A stretch of 64,000 bases of DNA from Agaricicola taiwanensis (GCF_014635245.1 NZ_BMCP01000002.1:682001-746000); one strand, 5' to 3'; shown: positions 21,355 through 32,261, counted from the first letter of the stretch. Numbers and translations are program-made. Notes: a model not told the origin generated them from the letters alone.

Positions 21355-22716
21355 ATGCAGGTGACCCAGACTTCTTCCGAGGGCTTGAAGCGCGAGTTCA
21401 AGATCACGATTCCCGCGACCGACCTCGATGCCAAACTGTCCGAACGTCTTGAGAGCATCAAGGATCGGGTCCGCATCAACGGTTTCCGGCCGGGCAAGGT
21501 GCCAACGCAGCACCTGCGCCGCATCTACGGCAAGCAGGTCATGGGCGAGGTGCTTCAGGAGATGATCGGCGAATCCAACCGCCGTATCGTTGAAGAGAAC
21601 GACATTAAGCTTGCCATGCAGCCCAACATCAAGCTGCCCGAGGACGAGGCCGAGATCGCGCGCGTCATGGAAGCCAAGGGCGATCTTGTGTTCGACGTCG
21701 CCCTCGAGGTGTTGCCCAAGATCGAAATCGCCGATCTGAAAGGCATCAAGGCCGAGAAGCCGGTCGCGGATGTCACTGACACGGAAATCAACGAGACGCT
21801 GGATCGCATCGCCAAGCAGAACCGTCCGTTCAGCCCGAAAGAGAAGAAGGGTGCCAAGGCCGCCGAAGGTGATCGCCTGACAGTGGACTTCAAGGGCGAA
21901 ATCGACGGCACGCCCTTCGAGGGTGGCTCCGGCGAAGACATGACCGTCGAGATCGGCGCTGGCAACTTCATCCCCGGCTTTGAAGAAAAGCTGGTCGGAG
22001 CCAAGGCGGGCGAGACGCGCGACGTCGAAATTTCCTTCCCGGCTGATTACGGCCGCGCGGATCTTGCCGGCAAGCCGGTGAAGTTCACCGTCACGGTGAA
22101 GCAGATCGAAGCCCCCGGCGAAATGGCTATCGACGACGAGCTCGCCAAAGCCGTTGGCATGGAGTCGCTGGACAAGCTGAAGGATGCCGTCAAGGAGCAG
22201 CATGAGCGTGAACTGGCCCTGGTCTCCCGCCAGCGGTTGAAGCGCGAGTTGCTCGATGCGCTCGACGAGCGCCATTCTTTCGAGCTGCCGCCCACGCTCG
22301 TCGAGCAGGAGTTTGCCGTTGTGTGGAATCAGGTCGAGCGTGATCTGGCGCAGAGCGGAAAGACCTTGGCAGACGAAGGCAAGACCGAGGACGAGGCAAA
22401 GGCCGAGTATAAAAAAATCGCGGAGCGGCGCGTCCGGCTGGGACTCGTCCTTGCGGAAATCGGCGAGAAGAACGACATCAAGGTAAGCGAAGACGAAGTG
22501 ACTCGCGCGGTCGTCGACCGTGCACGTCAATTCCCCGGCAGGGAGCAGCAGGTTTGGGAGTTCTACCGGAACAATCCGGATGCTCTCGCGGAACTGCGCG
22601 CGCCTCTGTTCGAGGAAAAAGTCATCGACTACATCGCTGGGCTCGCCGAAGTGACCGAGAAGAAGGTCACCCGTGACGAGCTGATCCAGAAAGACGACGA
22701 GGCGGACGCGGCCTAA
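21355..22716 (+). CDS. tig: Trigger factor
   Basis: Trigger factor, 453 residues, the ribosome-bound chaperone and prolyl isomerase that meets new chains at the exit tunnel. The ribosome-binding domain has GFRPGKVP (about 42-49). The FKBP domain (about 155-245) has [19 protein letters not shown] and [15 protein letters not shown], and the helical C-terminal chaperone domain follows. The ATG at 21355 ([16 protein letters not shown]) is the family start; the frame is open back through the tRNA, which is not coding. No strong ribosome site is visible. It leads the tig-clpP-clpX-lon cluster. Confidence 0.96.
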   Translation: MQVTQTSSEGLKREFKITIPATDLDAKLSERLESIKDRVRINGFRPGKVPTQHLRRIYGKQVMGEVLQEMIGESNRRIVEENDIKLAMQPNIKLPEDEAEIARVMEAKGDLVFDVALEVLPKIEIADLKGIKAEKPVADVTDTEINETLDRIAKQNRPFSPKEKKGAKAAEGDRLTVDFKGEIDGTPFEGGSGEDMTVEIGAGNFIPGFEEKLVGAKAGETRDVEISFPADYGRADLAGKPVKFTVTVKQIEAPGEMAIDDELAKAVGMESLDKLKDAVKEQHERELALVSRQRLKRELLDALDERHSFELPPTLVEQEFAVVWNQVERDLAQSGKTLADEGKTEDEAKAEYKKIAERRVRLGLVLAEIGEKNDIKVSEDEVTRAVVDRARQFPGREQQVWEFYRNNPDALAELRAPLFEEKVIDYIAGLAEVTEKKVTRDELIQKDDEADAA

Positions 22717-22745
22717 GCTGTCGCTCCGGGCTGCGGGAGACCAGA

Positions 22746-23390
22746 ATGATCGATATGCGTGATCCGCTTGATACCTACTTCAATACCCTGGTTCCGATGG
22801 TGGTCGAGCAGACCAACCGCGGCGAGCGGGCCTTCGATATCTATTCGCGTCTGTTGAAGGAGCGGATCGTCTTCCTGACCGGCCCGGTCGAGGACAATAT
22901 GGCCTCGGTCATCGTGGCTCAGCTTCTCTTTCTGGAGGCCGAAAACCCGAAGAAAGAGATCTCGATGTACATCAACTCGCCTGGCGGCGTCGTGACCGCC
23001 GGGCTGTCGATCTACGACACCATGCAGTACATCAAGCCGCAGGTGTCGACCCTGTGCATCGGCCAGGCGGCATCCATGGGATCGCTGCTCCTGACGGCCG
23101 GCGCGAAAGACATGCGCTTCATCACGCCGAACGCCCGCGTGATGGTGCATCAGCCGTCCGGCGGCTTCCGCGGACAGGCCTCCGACATCGAGCGGCACGC
23201 CGAAGACATCATCAAGATCAAACGCCGGCTCAATGAAATCTACGTGAAGCACACCGGTCAGGACTACGACACGGTTGAAAAGACGCTCGATCGCGACCAC
23301 TTCATGTCAGCAGAGCAGGCGCGTGATTTCGGCATTGTCGACAAGGTGCTGGAGCAACGTCCCGAGGGCGGCGAAAGCGTGACGCCCTGA
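22746..23390 (+). CDS. clpP: ATP-dependent Clp protease, proteolytic subunit
   Basis: ClpP, 214 residues, the serine protease barrel that works with ClpX and ClpA. The catalytic Ser is S110 in [11 protein letters not shown], the His is H135 in VMVHQPSGG, and the Asp lies at about 182-184 in LDRDHFMS. The MYINSPGG strand is intact. It starts 29 bp after tig behind a GGGAGACC site. A 230-bp gap separates it from clpX, so clpX may also have its own promoter. Caulobacter and its relatives need ClpXP for the cell cycle; that role here is inference. Confidence 0.97.
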   Translation: MIDMRDPLDTYFNTLVPMVVEQTNRGERAFDIYSRLLKERIVFLTGPVEDNMASVIVAQLLFLEAENPKKEISMYINSPGGVVTAGLSIYDTMQYIKPQVSTLCIGQAASMGSLLLTAGAKDMRFITPNARVMVHQPSGGFRGQASDIERHAEDIIKIKRRLNEIYVKHTGQDYDTVEKTLDRDHFMSAEQARDFGIVDKVLEQRPEGGESVTP

Positions 23391-23620
23391 CGCAGCGTTA
23401 AGCGCAAAGTTTAACCGTTATTTGCGATGGTTCAGTGTCATCGTTAATGTTCTGTTGATTTTGCGCGCGCTAGCGTGATGACATACGGCGGCGATCGGGG
23501 CGAATACGTTCCAGTATCGAGTCGCCGCCACCGATCTTCAGCCCGCTACGCTTCGTTAGCACAGGCAGGCTTAGAATTATGAGAGTCGCGTCGCTTGCGC
23601 GGCTCGTAAGGAGCACGGTG

Positions 23621-24889
23621 ATGAGCAAATCCGGTACCGACTCGAAGAACACGCTTTACTGCTCGTTCTGCGGGAAAAGCCAGCACGAGGTGCGCAAGCT
23701 CATCGCGGGGCCTACGGTTTTCATCTGCGACGAGTGCGTTGAGCTCTGCATGGACATCATCCGTGAGGAGAACAAGTCCTCGCTGGTGAAGTCGCGCGAT
23801 GGCGTTCCAACCCCGCGCGAGATCCGCAAGGTGCTCGACGACTACGTCATCGGCCAGGACCACGCCAAGAAGGTGCTGTCCGTGGCCGTGCACAACCACT
23901 ACAAGCGCCTCGGTCACGCGGCGAAGCACAACGACGTCGAGTTGGCGAAGTCGAACATCCTCCTGGTCGGCCCCACCGGCTCGGGCAAGACATTGCTCGC
24001 CCAGACGTTGGCGCGGATCCTCGACGTTCCCTTCACCATGGCTGATGCCACCACGCTAACCGAAGCCGGTTATGTCGGTGAGGATGTCGAGAACATCATC
24101 CTGAAGCTGCTGCAGGCCGCCGACTACAACGTCGAGCGTGCGCAGCGCGGCATTGTCTATATCGACGAGATCGACAAGATCAGCCGGAAATCGGACAACC
24201 CGTCGATCACACGCGACGTGTCAGGCGAGGGTGTCCAGCAGGCGCTGCTCAAGATCATGGAGGGCACGGTCGCCAGCGTTCCGCCCCAGGGCGGCCGCAA
24301 GCATCCGCAGCAGGAATTCCTGCAGGTGGATACGACTAATATCCTCTTCATCTGCGGTGGCGCTTTCGCCGGCCTGGAGAAGATCATCTCCGCGCGCGGC
24401 AAGGGCACCTCGATCGGCTTTAGCGCGACCGTGTCTGCCCCCGACGATCGCCGCACGGGCGAGATCTTCCGTGAGGTGGAGCCTGAGGATCTGCTTAAGT
24501 TCGGCCTCATCCCAGAGTTCGTGGGTCGTCTGCCGGTTCTGGCGACGCTGGAGGATCTGGACGAAGGAGCGTTGAAGATCATTCTGCAGGAGCCGAAGAA
24601 CGCCCTGGTCAAGCAGTACCAGCGGCTGTTCGAGATGGAAGGCGTCGGCCTGTCGTTCCAGGACGAAGCCCTTGGCGCGATCGCCCGCAAGGCCATCGAG
24701 CGCAAGACAGGCGCGCGCGGCCTGCGCTCCATCATGGAGGGCATCCTACTCGACACCATGTATGATCTCCCCAGCCTGGAAGGTGTGGAAGAGGTCGTGA
24801 TCGGCGGCGACGTCGTGGATGGCAAGTCTCGTCCACTCTACATATACACCGACAGGGCAGGTGATGCCGGTGCAGAGGCAAGCGCTTGA
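23621..24889 (+). CDS. clpX: ATP-dependent Clp protease, ATP-binding subunit ClpX
   Basis: ClpX, 422 residues, the AAA+ unfoldase that feeds ClpP. The N-terminal zinc-binding domain shows YCSFCGKS and [10 protein letters not shown] (four cysteines). Walker A is GPTGSGKT, Walker B is [10 protein letters not shown], and the pore and IGF-type loop regions ([11 protein letters not shown] area) are present. The ATG at 23621 has a perfect AAGGAG site; an in-frame ATG 14 codons earlier has none. It lies between clpP and lon, as in most alphaproteobacteria. Confidence 0.97.
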   Translation: MSKSGTDSKNTLYCSFCGKSQHEVRKLIAGPTVFICDECVELCMDIIREENKSSLVKSRDGVPTPREIRKVLDDYVIGQDHAKKVLSVAVHNHYKRLGHAAKHNDVELAKSNILLVGPTGSGKTLLAQTLARILDVPFTMADATTLTEAGYVGEDVENIILKLLQAADYNVERAQRGIVYIDEIDKISRKSDNPSITRDVSGEGVQQALLKIMEGTVASVPPQGGRKHPQQEFLQVDTTNILFICGGAFAGLEKIISARGKGTSIGFSATVSAPDDRRTGEIFREVEPEDLLKFGLIPEFVGRLPVLATLEDLDEGALKIILQEPKNALVKQYQRLFEMEGVGLSFQDEALGAIARKAIERKTGARGLRSIMEGILLDTMYDLPSLEGVEEVVIGGDVVDGKSRPLYIYTDRAGDAGAEASA

Positions 24890-24908
24890 CGTCTTGACCT
24901 TTTTTTCA

Positions 24909-24934
24909 CCCGGCGGCTGTCGAAAGCCGCCGGG
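24909..24934 (+). terminator. GC-rich hairpin after clpX
   Basis: A 10-bp stem, CCCGGCGGCT (24909-24918) and AGCCGCCGGG (24925-24934), 19 bp after the clpX stop. The T-run lies before the stem, not after it, so it does not look like a standard intrinsic terminator; it may rather stabilise the 3' end. Confidence 0.45.
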
Positions 24935-24941
24935 GCGACAT

Positions 24942-24970
24942 CTTGAAACCTCGGTTGATCACAACCATCT
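24942..24970 (+). promoter_or_regulatory. Candidate heat-shock (sigma-32) promoter of lon
   Basis: CTTGAAA at 24942-24948, then 14 bases, then AACCATCT at 24963-24970. This resembles the RpoH consensus CTTGAAA-N13..17-CCCCATNT and lies about 150 bp before lon, a classical heat-shock gene. The -10 match is imperfect. Confidence 0.45.
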
Positions 24971-25120
24971 GAAGGCCAACACGGTCCCTCTGCAAAAGTG
25001 GCAGGGGACAGCCTCCGATGTCGCCGGTGATCCTCTTTCTCATCATTCGACTCGGCCTACACTCGCTCCTGGTGGGCGGTGCGCCATGACACGTGGCGCT
25101 GTGACATAAGGATATTTGGC

Positions 25121-27538
25121 ATGAGTAGCTCAAAGCCTCGCCATACGCTCAATCCTGGTGAAGTCGATCGCTTCCCGATTCTCGCGCTGCGCGACATCGT
25201 CGTGTTCCCGCATATGATCGTGCCGCTCTTCGTCGGCCGCGAGAAATCCATCAAGGCTTTGGAAGAGGTGATGCGGATCGAGAAGCCGATCCTGCTGGTC
25301 ACCCAGAAGGATCCCAGCAATGACGATCCGGAGCCAAAGGACATCTATGAAATCGGCACGCTGGCGACGGTGCTTCAGCTTTTGAAGCTGCCCGACGGCA
25401 CGGTGAAGGTTCTTGTCGAGGGCATTGGACGCGCGGTCGTGCGACAGTACACCGGCGAAACCGCCTTCTATGAAGCCGAGGTCGAGGCGCTGGCCGATCA
25501 GGTCGGTGGCAACATCGAAATGAAGGCGCTTGGCCGTTCCGTGCTCAGCGAGTTCGAGAACTACGTCAAGCTCAACAAGAAGGTCTCCCCCGAGGTCGTC
25601 ACGGCCATCGGGCAGATCGATGACGCCTCCAAGCTGGCTGACACGATCGCCTCGCACCTTTCCGTCAAGATCACGGAAAAGCAGGCCATTCTGGAACTGC
25701 TTGACGTCGGCGAGCGCATCGAGCGCGTCATGGGCTTGATGGAGAGCGAGATCTCTGTTCTCCAGGTCGAGAAGCGCATCCGCACGCGTGTGAAGCGCCA
25801 GATGGAGAAGACGCAGCGCGAATACTATCTCAACGAGCAGATGAAGGCGATCCAGAAGGAACTCGGCGATGACGAGGGCCGGGATGACCTTGCCGAGCTC
25901 GAAGAACGCATCGCCAAGACCAAGCTGACCAAGGAAGCCCGGGAGAAGGCTGTCGCCGAGCTGAAGAAGCTCAAGCAGATGAGCCCGATGTCGGCGGAAT
26001 CGACGGTTTCGCGCAATTATCTCGACTGGCTGCTGTCACTCCCCTGGGGCGTGAAGAGCAAGGTCAAGAAGGATCTGGCTTTTGCTCAGGAGGTCCTCGA
26101 CAGCGATCACTTCGGCCTGGAGAAGGTCAAGGAGCGCATCGTCGAATATCTCGCCGTGCAACAGCGGGTGAACAAGCTTACAGGCCCGATCCTGTGCCTG
26201 GTCGGTCCTCCCGGCGTCGGCAAGACCTCGCTCGGCAAATCGATCGCAAAGGCGACAGGCCGCGAGTTCGTGCGCATGTCGCTCGGCGGCGTGCGTGACG
26301 AATCGGAGATCCGCGGCCACCGCCGGACCTACATCGGCTCCATGCCGGGCAAGATCATCCAGTCGATGAAGAAGGCAAAGAAAGCCAATCCGCTGTTCCT
26401 GCTCGACGAGATCGACAAGATGGGCATGGACTTCCGCGGCGACCCAGCGTCGGCGCTGCTGGAGGTGCTTGATCCGCAGCAGAACAACTCGTTCAACGAC
26501 CACTATCTTGAGGTGGACTACGATCTGTCGAACGTGATGTTCATCACCACGGCCAATACGCTGAACATTCCGCCGGCGCTGCTCGACCGGATGGAAATCA
26601 TCCGGATCGCCGGCTACACCGAGGACGAGAAGGCTGAGATTGCCCGTCAGCATCTCATTCCCGAGGTGCTGGCAAAGCACGGCCTCACGCCCAAGGAATG
26701 GTCGATCGATGAGGGCGGCCTTCTTGAGCTGATCCGTCGCTACACCCGTGAGGCCGGCGTCCGCAATCTTGAGCGCGAGATCGCCAACCTGATCCGCAAG
26801 GCGGTGAAGGAACTTCTCACGTCCAAGAAGAAATCGATCAAGATCACGGCCAAGACGGTCTCCGACTATCTGGGCGTGCCGAAGTATCGGTTTGGGCAGG
26901 CGGAGCTTGAGGATCTCGTGGGCGTCGTGACAGGGCTTGCCTGGACCGAGGTCGGTGGCGAGCTTCTCACCATCGAAGGGCTCATGATGCCGGGCAAGGG
27001 TAAGATGACCGTTACGGGCAACCTGCGCGATGTCATGAAGGAGTCGATCTCTGCAGCAACCTCCTATGTCCGCTCGCGGGCGGTAGCCTTCGGTATCAAG
27101 CCTCCGCTGTTCGACCGGCGGGACATCCACGTGCACGTGCCTGAAGGTGCCACACCCAAGGACGGACCGTCGGCGGGTGTCGCGATGGCGACGGCCATTG
27201 TCTCGGTGATGACGGGCATTCCCGTGCGCAGGGACATCGCCATGACCGGCGAGATCACACTGCGCGGCCGTGTCCTGCCCATCGGCGGCTTAAAGGAGAA
27301 GCTGCTGGCGGCGCTTCGGGGCGGAATCAAGACGGTTCTGATTCCCGAGGACAACGCCAAGGACCTGGCGGATATTCCGGCCAACGTGAAGAATGGCCTC
27401 GAAATCATCCCGGTCAGCAGGATGGATGACGTGATCAAGCAAGCCTTGGTCCGTCAGCCCGAGGCCATCGAGTGGGATGAAGCGGAATATGTGCCGGTTG
27501 CTCAGGGAGATGAGTCGGCCGGCGTGACCGCCCACTGA
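25121..27538 (+). CDS. lon: ATP-dependent Lon protease
   Basis: Lon, 805 residues, the AAA+ serine protease for damaged and regulatory proteins. The N-terminal LON domain starts [20 protein letters not shown], and a long coiled coil follows around 190-300. Walker A is GPPGVGKTS and Walker B is FLLDEIDKM. The protease domain has the Ser-Lys dyad S684 in GPSAGVAM and K727 in [10 protein letters not shown]. The ATG at 25121 has AAGGATAT upstream. A possible sigma-32 promoter and a strong terminator at 27558-27590 mark it as its own transcription unit. Confidence 0.97.
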   Translation: MSSSKPRHTLNPGEVDRFPILALRDIVVFPHMIVPLFVGREKSIKALEEVMRIEKPILLVTQKDPSNDDPEPKDIYEIGTLATVLQLLKLPDGTVKVLVEGIGRAVVRQYTGETAFYEAEVEALADQVGGNIEMKALGRSVLSEFENYVKLNKKVSPEVVTAIGQIDDASKLADTIASHLSVKITEKQAILELLDVGERIERVMGLMESEISVLQVEKRIRTRVKRQMEKTQREYYLNEQMKAIQKELGDDEGRDDLAELEERIAKTKLTKEAREKAVAELKKLKQMSPMSAESTVSRNYLDWLLSLPWGVKSKVKKDLAFAQEVLDSDHFGLEKVKERIVEYLAVQQRVNKLTGPILCLVGPPGVGKTSLGKSIAKATGREFVRMSLGGVRDESEIRGHRRTYIGSMPGKIIQSMKKAKKANPLFLLDEIDKMGMDFRGDPASALLEVLDPQQNNSFNDHYLEVDYDLSNVMFITTANTLNIPPALLDRMEIIRIAGYTEDEKAEIARQHLIPEVLAKHGLTPKEWSIDEGGLLELIRRYTREAGVRNLEREIANLIRKAVKELLTSKKKSIKITAKTVSDYLGVPKYRFGQAELEDLVGVVTGLAWTEVGGELLTIEGLMMPGKGKMTVTGNLRDVMKESISAATSYVRSRAVAFGIKPPLFDRRDIHVHVPEGATPKDGPSAGVAMATAIVSVMTGIPVRRDIAMTGEITLRGRVLPIGGLKEKLLAALRGGIKTVLIPEDNAKDLADIPANVKNGLEIIPVSRMDDVIKQALVRQPEAIEWDEAEYVPVAQGDESAGVTAH

Positions 27539-27557
27539 CGCTGAATGTCGAACGACG

Positions 27558-27590
27558 AGGCCCCGGTCGCAGGCGATCGGGGCCTTTTTT
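27558..27590 (+). terminator. Intrinsic terminator of lon
   Basis: The stem AGGCCCCG with GGTCGC/GATCGGGGCCT closes around AGGC and is followed directly by six T. It lies about 20 bp after the lon stop. A textbook rho-independent terminator. Confidence 0.9.
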
Positions 27591-27634
27591 GTTGGTGGAA
27601 AAGACCGCAGGTTGGGGGAAATTGGCCATCCAGG

Positions 27635-27710
27635 TGTTCTTTTTTCCAAGAACAGCTTGCGTTCCCGCCCATTTCGGGAAACTGTCCCCCTCGCGCAACC
27701 CATAGAGGGG
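27635..27710 (+). other. Three successive small hairpins before the HU gene
   Basis: TGTTCTT/AAGAACA (27635-27654), TTCCCG/CGGGAA (27662-27680) and CCCCTC/GAGGGG (27687-27710) follow one another in the 150 bp between lon and hup. They may shape the hup 5' leader; no known regulatory RNA class is recognised. Confidence 0.4.
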
Positions 27711-27743
27711 CGCTCAATCCTCATGTGATGCGGAGGGCACAGA

Positions 27744-28019
27744 ATGAATAAGTCTGATTTGATCGCTGCGGTTGCCGAACAGGCCAGCCTCACCAAGGCG
27801 CAGGCGAATGCCGCTGTCGAAGCTATGATCGATTCGATCGTGGCTACCTTGAAGAACGGTGGCGAAGTCCGCCTCGTCGGTTTCGGCACGTTCCAGGTTG
27901 TGAACCGCGCCGCAGGCGTTGGCCGCAATCTGCGTACGGGCCAGACGATCAAGATTCCGGCGTCCAAGACGCCGAAGTTCAAGGCCGGCCAAGTCCTCAA
28001 GGATGCCGTCAACAAGTAA
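27744..28019 (+). CDS. hup: DNA-binding protein HU
   Basis: A 91-residue HU-type histone-like protein that bends DNA and organises the nucleoid as a dimer. It begins MNKSDLIAAVAEQASLTKAQA, with the hallmark GFGTFQVVNRAAGVGRNLRTGQ and the beta-arm end IPASKTPKFKAGQVLKDAVN. Context after lon is the usual place for hupB. The start ATG at 27744 is preceded by GGAGGGCA. IHF subunits are excluded by length and context. Expression is probably strong, since it has its own 200-bp leader after the lon terminator. Confidence 0.96.
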   Translation: MNKSDLIAAVAEQASLTKAQANAAVEAMIDSIVATLKNGGEVRLVGFGTFQVVNRAAGVGRNLRTGQTIKIPASKTPKFKAGQVLKDAVNK

Positions 28020-28113
28020 TCCGACAACGAGCGATTGCGGCGTCGCGGCCTGATTGAAGGCCAAGATGCCGCGCTTGCTTCCAACCATGTCTCTCTTTTA
28101 AGAAGAGGGGGCA

Positions 28114-28189
28114 GGGCGGTTAGCTCAGCTGGTAGAGCATCTCGTTTACACCGAGAGGGTCGGCGGTTCGAGCCCGTCACCGCCCACCA
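28114..28189 (+). tRNA. tRNA-Val (anticodon TAC)
   Basis: A 76-nt tRNA with encoded CCA. The acceptor GGGCGGT (28114-28120) pairs with ACCGCCC (28179-28185). The D arm contains TAGCTCAGCTGGTAGAGC, and the anticodon stem TCTCG/CGAGA closes the loop TTTACAC, giving TAC. It lies between hup and tRNA-Asp. Confidence 0.97.
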
Positions 28190-28307
28190 CGACTTGAATG
28201 TGAATTCCGTCAAACAAACGCTGAAAGAATGCACAGCGTCAGCTTGACACCGGATGGGGCCTGCCATATCACCCATCCGCCTCGCGATGCTTTCACGGCA
28301 TCGCTTC

Positions 28308-28384
<77 letters not shown>

Positions 28385-28437
28385 CTTTACTTTGATGCCT
28401 CAACAGCTTTTCTGAAAAAGCTCGCATCGAACTTTAC

Positions 28438-28463
28438 CTCGGATTTTTGCTCCGAGCGTTTTT
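28438..28463 (+). terminator. Terminator after tRNA-Asp
   Basis: CTCGGA (28438-28443) and TCCGAG (28451-28456) form a stem followed by CG and five T. A second smaller hairpin (AGCTTTT/AAAAGCT, 28405-28422) lies just before it. Together they probably end the tRNA transcript. Confidence 0.65.
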
Positions 28464-28641
28464 ACCGACCGAAGAGTGATGCGTGGCGGACCCTATAGGG
28501 CTATCCTGCCGCTGCGGCGTTTTTGTTCAACAAACCAAACTCGAACATGTAAAAAGACGTAGCGTGCGTGGGCGATACCCGCCACCAATGCGGCGTGTCT
28601 CGGCGAGCATCTAGACCGGGCAAGAGAAGGCGGAGCTGAGA

Positions 28642-29040
28642 ATGAATGTGACGGATGGGCGTCTGCTCGTTGTCGAGGATGAGCCTCTTGTGCGGATGTT
28701 TGCGGTCGACGCGTTGATGGACCTGGGTTTCCAGGTGGACGAAGCCGGGACAGCCACGGAGGCTCTTGCCTTGCTCGCAGAGGGGCGGGACTATCTCATC
28801 GCCTTGACCGATGTCCGGCTGCCGGATCGCGGCGACGAGACCTGGCCTCTCGAACTACGGCAGCAACGGCCGATGTTGCCGCTGTTGGTTCTCAGCGGAT
28901 TGGACGAACGATCGATCCGTGAGGCTTACCAGGGCATAGAATCGGTCGGCTTTTTGCAAAAGCCGTACAATCAGAACGCGCTGATCTCTGCCCTTGAGGA
29001 GCTTGGCGTGACCGTTCCGGTTCAGGACGATTCCCAGTAA
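28642..29040 (+). CDS. Single-domain response regulator (receiver only)
   Basis: A 132-residue CheY-like receiver with no output domain. The acidic pocket is E12/D13 in VVEDEP, the phosphorylation site is D57 in LTDVRLPD, the switch Ser is in VLSG, and K is in FLQKPYN. It should be phosphorylated by a histidine kinase and act by protein contact or as a phosphate sink. No kinase gene is nearby, so its partner is unknown. It stands alone between the tRNAs and nuoA, with over 250 bp of non-coding DNA on each side. GGCGGAG before the ATG at 28642 is a fair ribosome site. Confidence 0.88.
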   Translation: MNVTDGRLLVVEDEPLVRMFAVDALMDLGFQVDEAGTATEALALLAEGRDYLIALTDVRLPDRGDETWPLELRQQRPMLPLLVLSGLDERSIREAYQGIESVGFLQKPYNQNALISALEELGVTVPVQDDSQ

Positions 29041-29472
29041 ACCTGGACGGAGTGGGTGGCGGGTCCGGTTACTGTTGGGGCGCTCTTCCAATGCTGCACC
29101 GGCCGCGTACGAAGTCCTCTGGCGACATTAGGTGTATAGCGTATATCGACTGCTCGTAACGCGATTGTGCGCTGCTGACCCGTCCAAGATCGGTGCCACG
29201 CTTCAGACCGAGTGCCCTCTTGTTCCGGCCGACCAGGAACGCAAGATTATCGTCTTCTTCCTCATGACAAAAACCTGCGGCGTCGCGTCTCGGAGCGGCG
29301 AAATCGCTGGCGGTAAGCTTGCCTCTTCCTGGGGGCTACGCTAAGCCTCCCGTGCCGAATTCAGATTGACTCCAAACTGGCTGGTAAAACGCACCAGGCG
29401 TTCTTATTTAACCGGTTGGAGCTAGGAAGGGGCGGCGGCCTCGCCGCTCTACAATCAGCCTCAGACGGTGCC
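29041..29472 (+). other. 432-bp non-coding region upstream of nuoA
   Basis: It should hold the promoter of the nuo operon. TTGACT at 29366-29371 could be a -35 element, but no good -10 follows at the right distance. A GC hairpin (GGCGGC/GCCGC) lies near 29432-29450. A 70-codon frame at 29132-29344 has no ribosome site and atypical composition, so I do not call it. Confidence 0.4.
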
Positions 29473-29838
29473 ATGAACGAGCTTCTCGCCGGATATCTTC
29501 CACTCGTCGTCTTCATTGGCGTTTCCCTCGTCATCGCGTTGGCGCTTCTCGTGTCGCCATTTCTCCTGGCCTATAAAAATCCGGACCCGGAGAAACTATC
29601 GGCCTACGAGTGCGGCTTCGACGCCTTCGACGACGCTCGCATGAAATTCGACGTGCGTTTCTATCTCGTGGCGATCCTGTTCATCATCTTCGACCTGGAA
29701 GTCGCTTTCCTGTTCCCCTGGGCAGTTGCCTTCGGTGACATCGGCCTGTTCGGCTTCTGGTCCATGGTGGTGTTCCTGGGCGTGCTCACCGTCGGCTTCG
29801 TCTATGAATGGAAGAAGGGAGCCCTTGAATGGGATTGA
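29473..29838 (+). CDS. nuoA: NADH-quinone oxidoreductase subunit A
   Basis: NuoA, 121 residues, a three-helix membrane subunit of complex I near the quinone channel. The conserved loop [20 protein letters not shown] and the following [21 protein letters not shown], which lies in helix 2, are both complete, including the Cys of YECGF. It is the first gene of the 14-gene nuo operon. The ATG at 29473 is chosen because it gives [11 protein letters not shown]; a GTG/TTG-type extension upstream is not needed. The ribosome site is weak. The last bases overlap the nuoB start. Confidence 0.96.
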   Translation: MNELLAGYLPLVVFIGVSLVIALALLVSPFLLAYKNPDPEKLSAYECGFDAFDDARMKFDVRFYLVAILFIIFDLEVAFLFPWAVAFGDIGLFGFWSMVVFLGVLTVGFVYEWKKGALEWD

Positions 29839-30413
29839 CTGCAAACTCCCGGCAGACACTGGTGGCGCCGCGCCCGACAGGCGTGCTCGATCCTGCGACC
29901 GGAAAACCCGTTGGCGCAACCGATCCGTTTTTTGCCGAGATCAACAACGAACTGGCCGATAAGGGCTTCATCGTTACTTCGACCGATGATGTCATCAATT
30001 GGGCCCGCACCGGCTCCTTGATGTGGATGACCTTCGGACTTGCCTGCTGCGCCGTCGAAATGATCCAGATGTCGATGCCGCGCTATGATGCCGAGCGCTT
30101 CGGTTTCGCGCCGCGGGCGAGCCCGCGTCAGTCCGACCTGATGATCGTCGCCGGCACGCTGACCAACAAGATGGCGCCTGCGCTGCGCAAGGTCTACGAT
30201 CAGATGCCTGAGCCGCGCTATGTGATCTCCATGGGATCCTGCGCCAACGGCGGCGGCTACTATCATTATTCCTATTCGGTGGTGCGCGGCTGCGACCGCA
30301 TTGTGCCTGTTGACGTCTATGTGCCCGGCTGCCCGCCGACCGCAGAGGCGCTGCTCTACGGCATGCTGCTGCTGCAGAAGAAAATCCGCCGTACCGGTAC
30401 CATCGAGCGTTAA
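29829..30413 (+). CDS. nuoB: NADH-quinone oxidoreductase subunit B
   Basis: NuoB, 194 residues, carries the N2 [4Fe-4S] cluster that hands electrons to quinone. The four ligands are visible: the adjacent pair in GLACCAVEM, one in [11 protein letters not shown], and one in [11 protein letters not shown]. The first 30 residues are variable. The ATG at 29829 lies inside the end of nuoA (10-base overlap), which points to translational coupling. nuoC follows after 13 bp. Confidence 0.97.
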   Translation: MGLTANSRQTLVAPRPTGVLDPATGKPVGATDPFFAEINNELADKGFIVTSTDDVINWARTGSLMWMTFGLACCAVEMIQMSMPRYDAERFGFAPRASPRQSDLMIVAGTLTNKMAPALRKVYDQMPEPRYVISMGSCANGGGYYHYSYSVVRGCDRIVPVDVYVPGCPPTAEALLYGMLLLQKKIRRTGTIER

Positions 30414-30426
30414 GAGGCCTTTGAAG

Positions 30427-31041
30427 ATGGCGTCACTGGACGAGAACCTGAAGGATCTCGGCGAGCACATCGTTGGCGAGCTCGGCCCGGCGGTGTCCGG
30501 CTACCGGATCGCGTTCGGCGAGCTCACGATCGATGCGCCTGCGGCAAACATCGTGCGGATCATGACGTTCCTGCGAGATGATCCGAGCTGCAAGTTCACT
30601 GCATTCGTTGATGTTTGCGGCGCTGATTATCCCTCGCGCATTCAGCGTTTCGACGTCGTCTACCACCTGTTGTCGCCGAGCCAGAACCAGCGCGTGCGGG
30701 TGACCGTGCGGACCGACGAGACAACGCCAGTTCCCAGCGTGGTTGATGTGTTTCCGGCGGCCAACTGGTTCGAGCGCGAGACATACGACCTCTATGGCAT
30801 CTTCTTCTCCGACCATCCGGACCTGCGCCGTATCCTCACCGACTACGGCTTCGAAGGCTATCCGCTGCGCAAGGACTTCCCGCTGACGGGCTATGTCGAG
30901 GTGCGGTGGGATGACCAGGAGAAGCGCGTGGTCTACGAGCCGGTACGGCTGACGCAGGAATTCCGCAACTTCGATTTCCTTTCGCCGTGGGAAGGCACCG
31001 ATTACGTGCTCCCAGGCGACGAAAAGGCAAAGGCAAACTGA
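30427..31041 (+). CDS. nuoC: NADH-quinone oxidoreductase subunit C
   Basis: NuoC, 204 residues, a peripheral-arm subunit of about 30 kDa class. The signature is [20 protein letters not shown] (about 117-136), followed by [18 protein letters not shown]. It is separate from NuoD, as in most alphaproteobacteria and mitochondria, not fused as in E. coli. The ATG at 30427 is preferred; the open frame before it overlaps the end of nuoB. nuoD begins 2 bp after the stop. Confidence 0.96.
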   Translation: MASLDENLKDLGEHIVGELGPAVSGYRIAFGELTIDAPAANIVRIMTFLRDDPSCKFTAFVDVCGADYPSRIQRFDVVYHLLSPSQNQRVRVTVRTDETTPVPSVVDVFPAANWFERETYDLYGIFFSDHPDLRRILTDYGFEGYPLRKDFPLTGYVEVRWDDQEKRVVYEPVRLTQEFRNFDFLSPWEGTDYVLPGDEKAKAN

Positions 31042-31043
31042 TC

Positions 31044-32234
31044 ATGGCCGAAGCCGAGATTCGCAATTTCTCGATCAATTTCGGGCCGCAGCATCCGGCG
31101 GCCCACGGCGTGCTGCGCCTGGTGCTTGATATCGATGGCGAGATCGTCGATCGCGTCGACCCGCATATCGGGCTCCTGCATCGCGGCACGGAAAAGCTGA
31201 TCGAGGCCAAGACCTATCTCCAGGCCGTGCCTTACTTCGACCGGCTTGATTACGTCGCGCCCATGAATCAGGAGCACGCGTTCGCGCTCGCGGTCGAGAA
31301 GCTGCTGGAACTGGAAGTGCCCAAGCGCGGCCAATTGATCCGGGTACTGTTCTCCGAGATTGGCCGGATCATGGGCCACATCCTCAATGTGACCACCTTC
31401 GCCATGGACGTTGGCGCACTGACGCCGCCGCTGTGGGGCATGGAAGATCGCGAAAAGCTGATGATCTTCTATGAACGTGCATCGGGCGCGCGCATGCATG
31501 CCGCGTATTTCCGGCCGGGCGGCGTCCACCAGGATATTCCGACCAAGCTCGTCGAAGATATCGGCGCCTTCTGCGGTCCGTTCCTGAAACTTCTCGACGA
31601 CCTCGACGCACTCGTGACCGGAAACCGTATCTTCAAGCAGCGGACCGCGGATATCGGCGGCATCTCGCTGGAAGATGCCTGGGCCTATGGCTTCTCGGGA
31701 CCGAACATCCGCAGTGCGGGCGCGGCCTGGGACCTGCGCCGCGCGCAGCCCTACGAGTGCTATTCCGAGCTTGATTTCGACATTCCCGTGGGCAAGACGG
31801 GCGATTGCTACGATCGGTATCTTATCCGCATGGAGGAGATGCGTCAGTCCGTTCGGATCATGCTGCAGTGTGTTGAGAAGCTTCTGTCGGCCGAAGGGCA
31901 GGGGCCGGTATCCTCCATGGACAACAAGATCGTGCCGCCCAAGCGGGCGGAGATGAAGCGGTCCATGGAAGCGCTGATCCACCACTTCAAGCTCTACACC
32001 GAGGGCTATCGCGTGCCGGAAGGCGAGGTCTATGCCGCCGTCGAGGCGCCCAAGGGCGAGTTCGGCGTCTATCTCGTCTCGGACGGCACCAACAAGCCTT
32101 ATCGCTGCAAGATCCGCGCGCCCGGTTTCCCCCATCTTGCCGCCATGGATTTCCTCTGCCGCGGGCATCAGCTCGCCGACGTCACTGCTGTGCTCGGTTC
32201 GCTCGACATCGTTTTCGGCGAGATCGACCGGTGA
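31044..32234 (+). CDS. nuoD: NADH-quinone oxidoreductase subunit D
   Basis: NuoD, 396 residues, the 49-kDa homologue that forms the quinone site with NuoB. It starts with [19 protein letters not shown], which holds the quinone-site His-Gly loop. [12 protein letters not shown] and the C-terminal [11 protein letters not shown] are also intact. The ATG at 31044 lies 2 bp after the nuoC stop. nuoE follows after 27 bp. Confidence 0.97.
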   Translation: MAEAEIRNFSINFGPQHPAAHGVLRLVLDIDGEIVDRVDPHIGLLHRGTEKLIEAKTYLQAVPYFDRLDYVAPMNQEHAFALAVEKLLELEVPKRGQLIRVLFSEIGRIMGHILNVTTFAMDVGALTPPLWGMEDREKLMIFYERASGARMHAAYFRPGGVHQDIPTKLVEDIGAFCGPFLKLLDDLDALVTGNRIFKQRTADIGGISLEDAWAYGFSGPNIRSAGAAWDLRRAQPYECYSELDFDIPVGKTGDCYDRYLIRMEEMRQSVRIMLQCVEKLLSAEGQGPVSSMDNKIVPPKRAEMKRSMEALIHHFKLYTEGYRVPEGEVYAAVEAPKGEFGVYLVSDGTNKPYRCKIRAPGFPHLAAMDFLCRGHQLADVTAVLGSLDIVFGEIDR

Positions 32235-32261
32235 TGACGAAAGATATGGGACGCCTTTAAA

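Noticed and set aside
28035-28247. 70-codon open frame across tRNA-Val
   Set aside because: It runs through a clear tRNA gene.
29132-29344. 70-codon open frame upstream of nuoA
   Set aside because: No ribosome site, unusual residue mix, and it lies in a probable promoter region.
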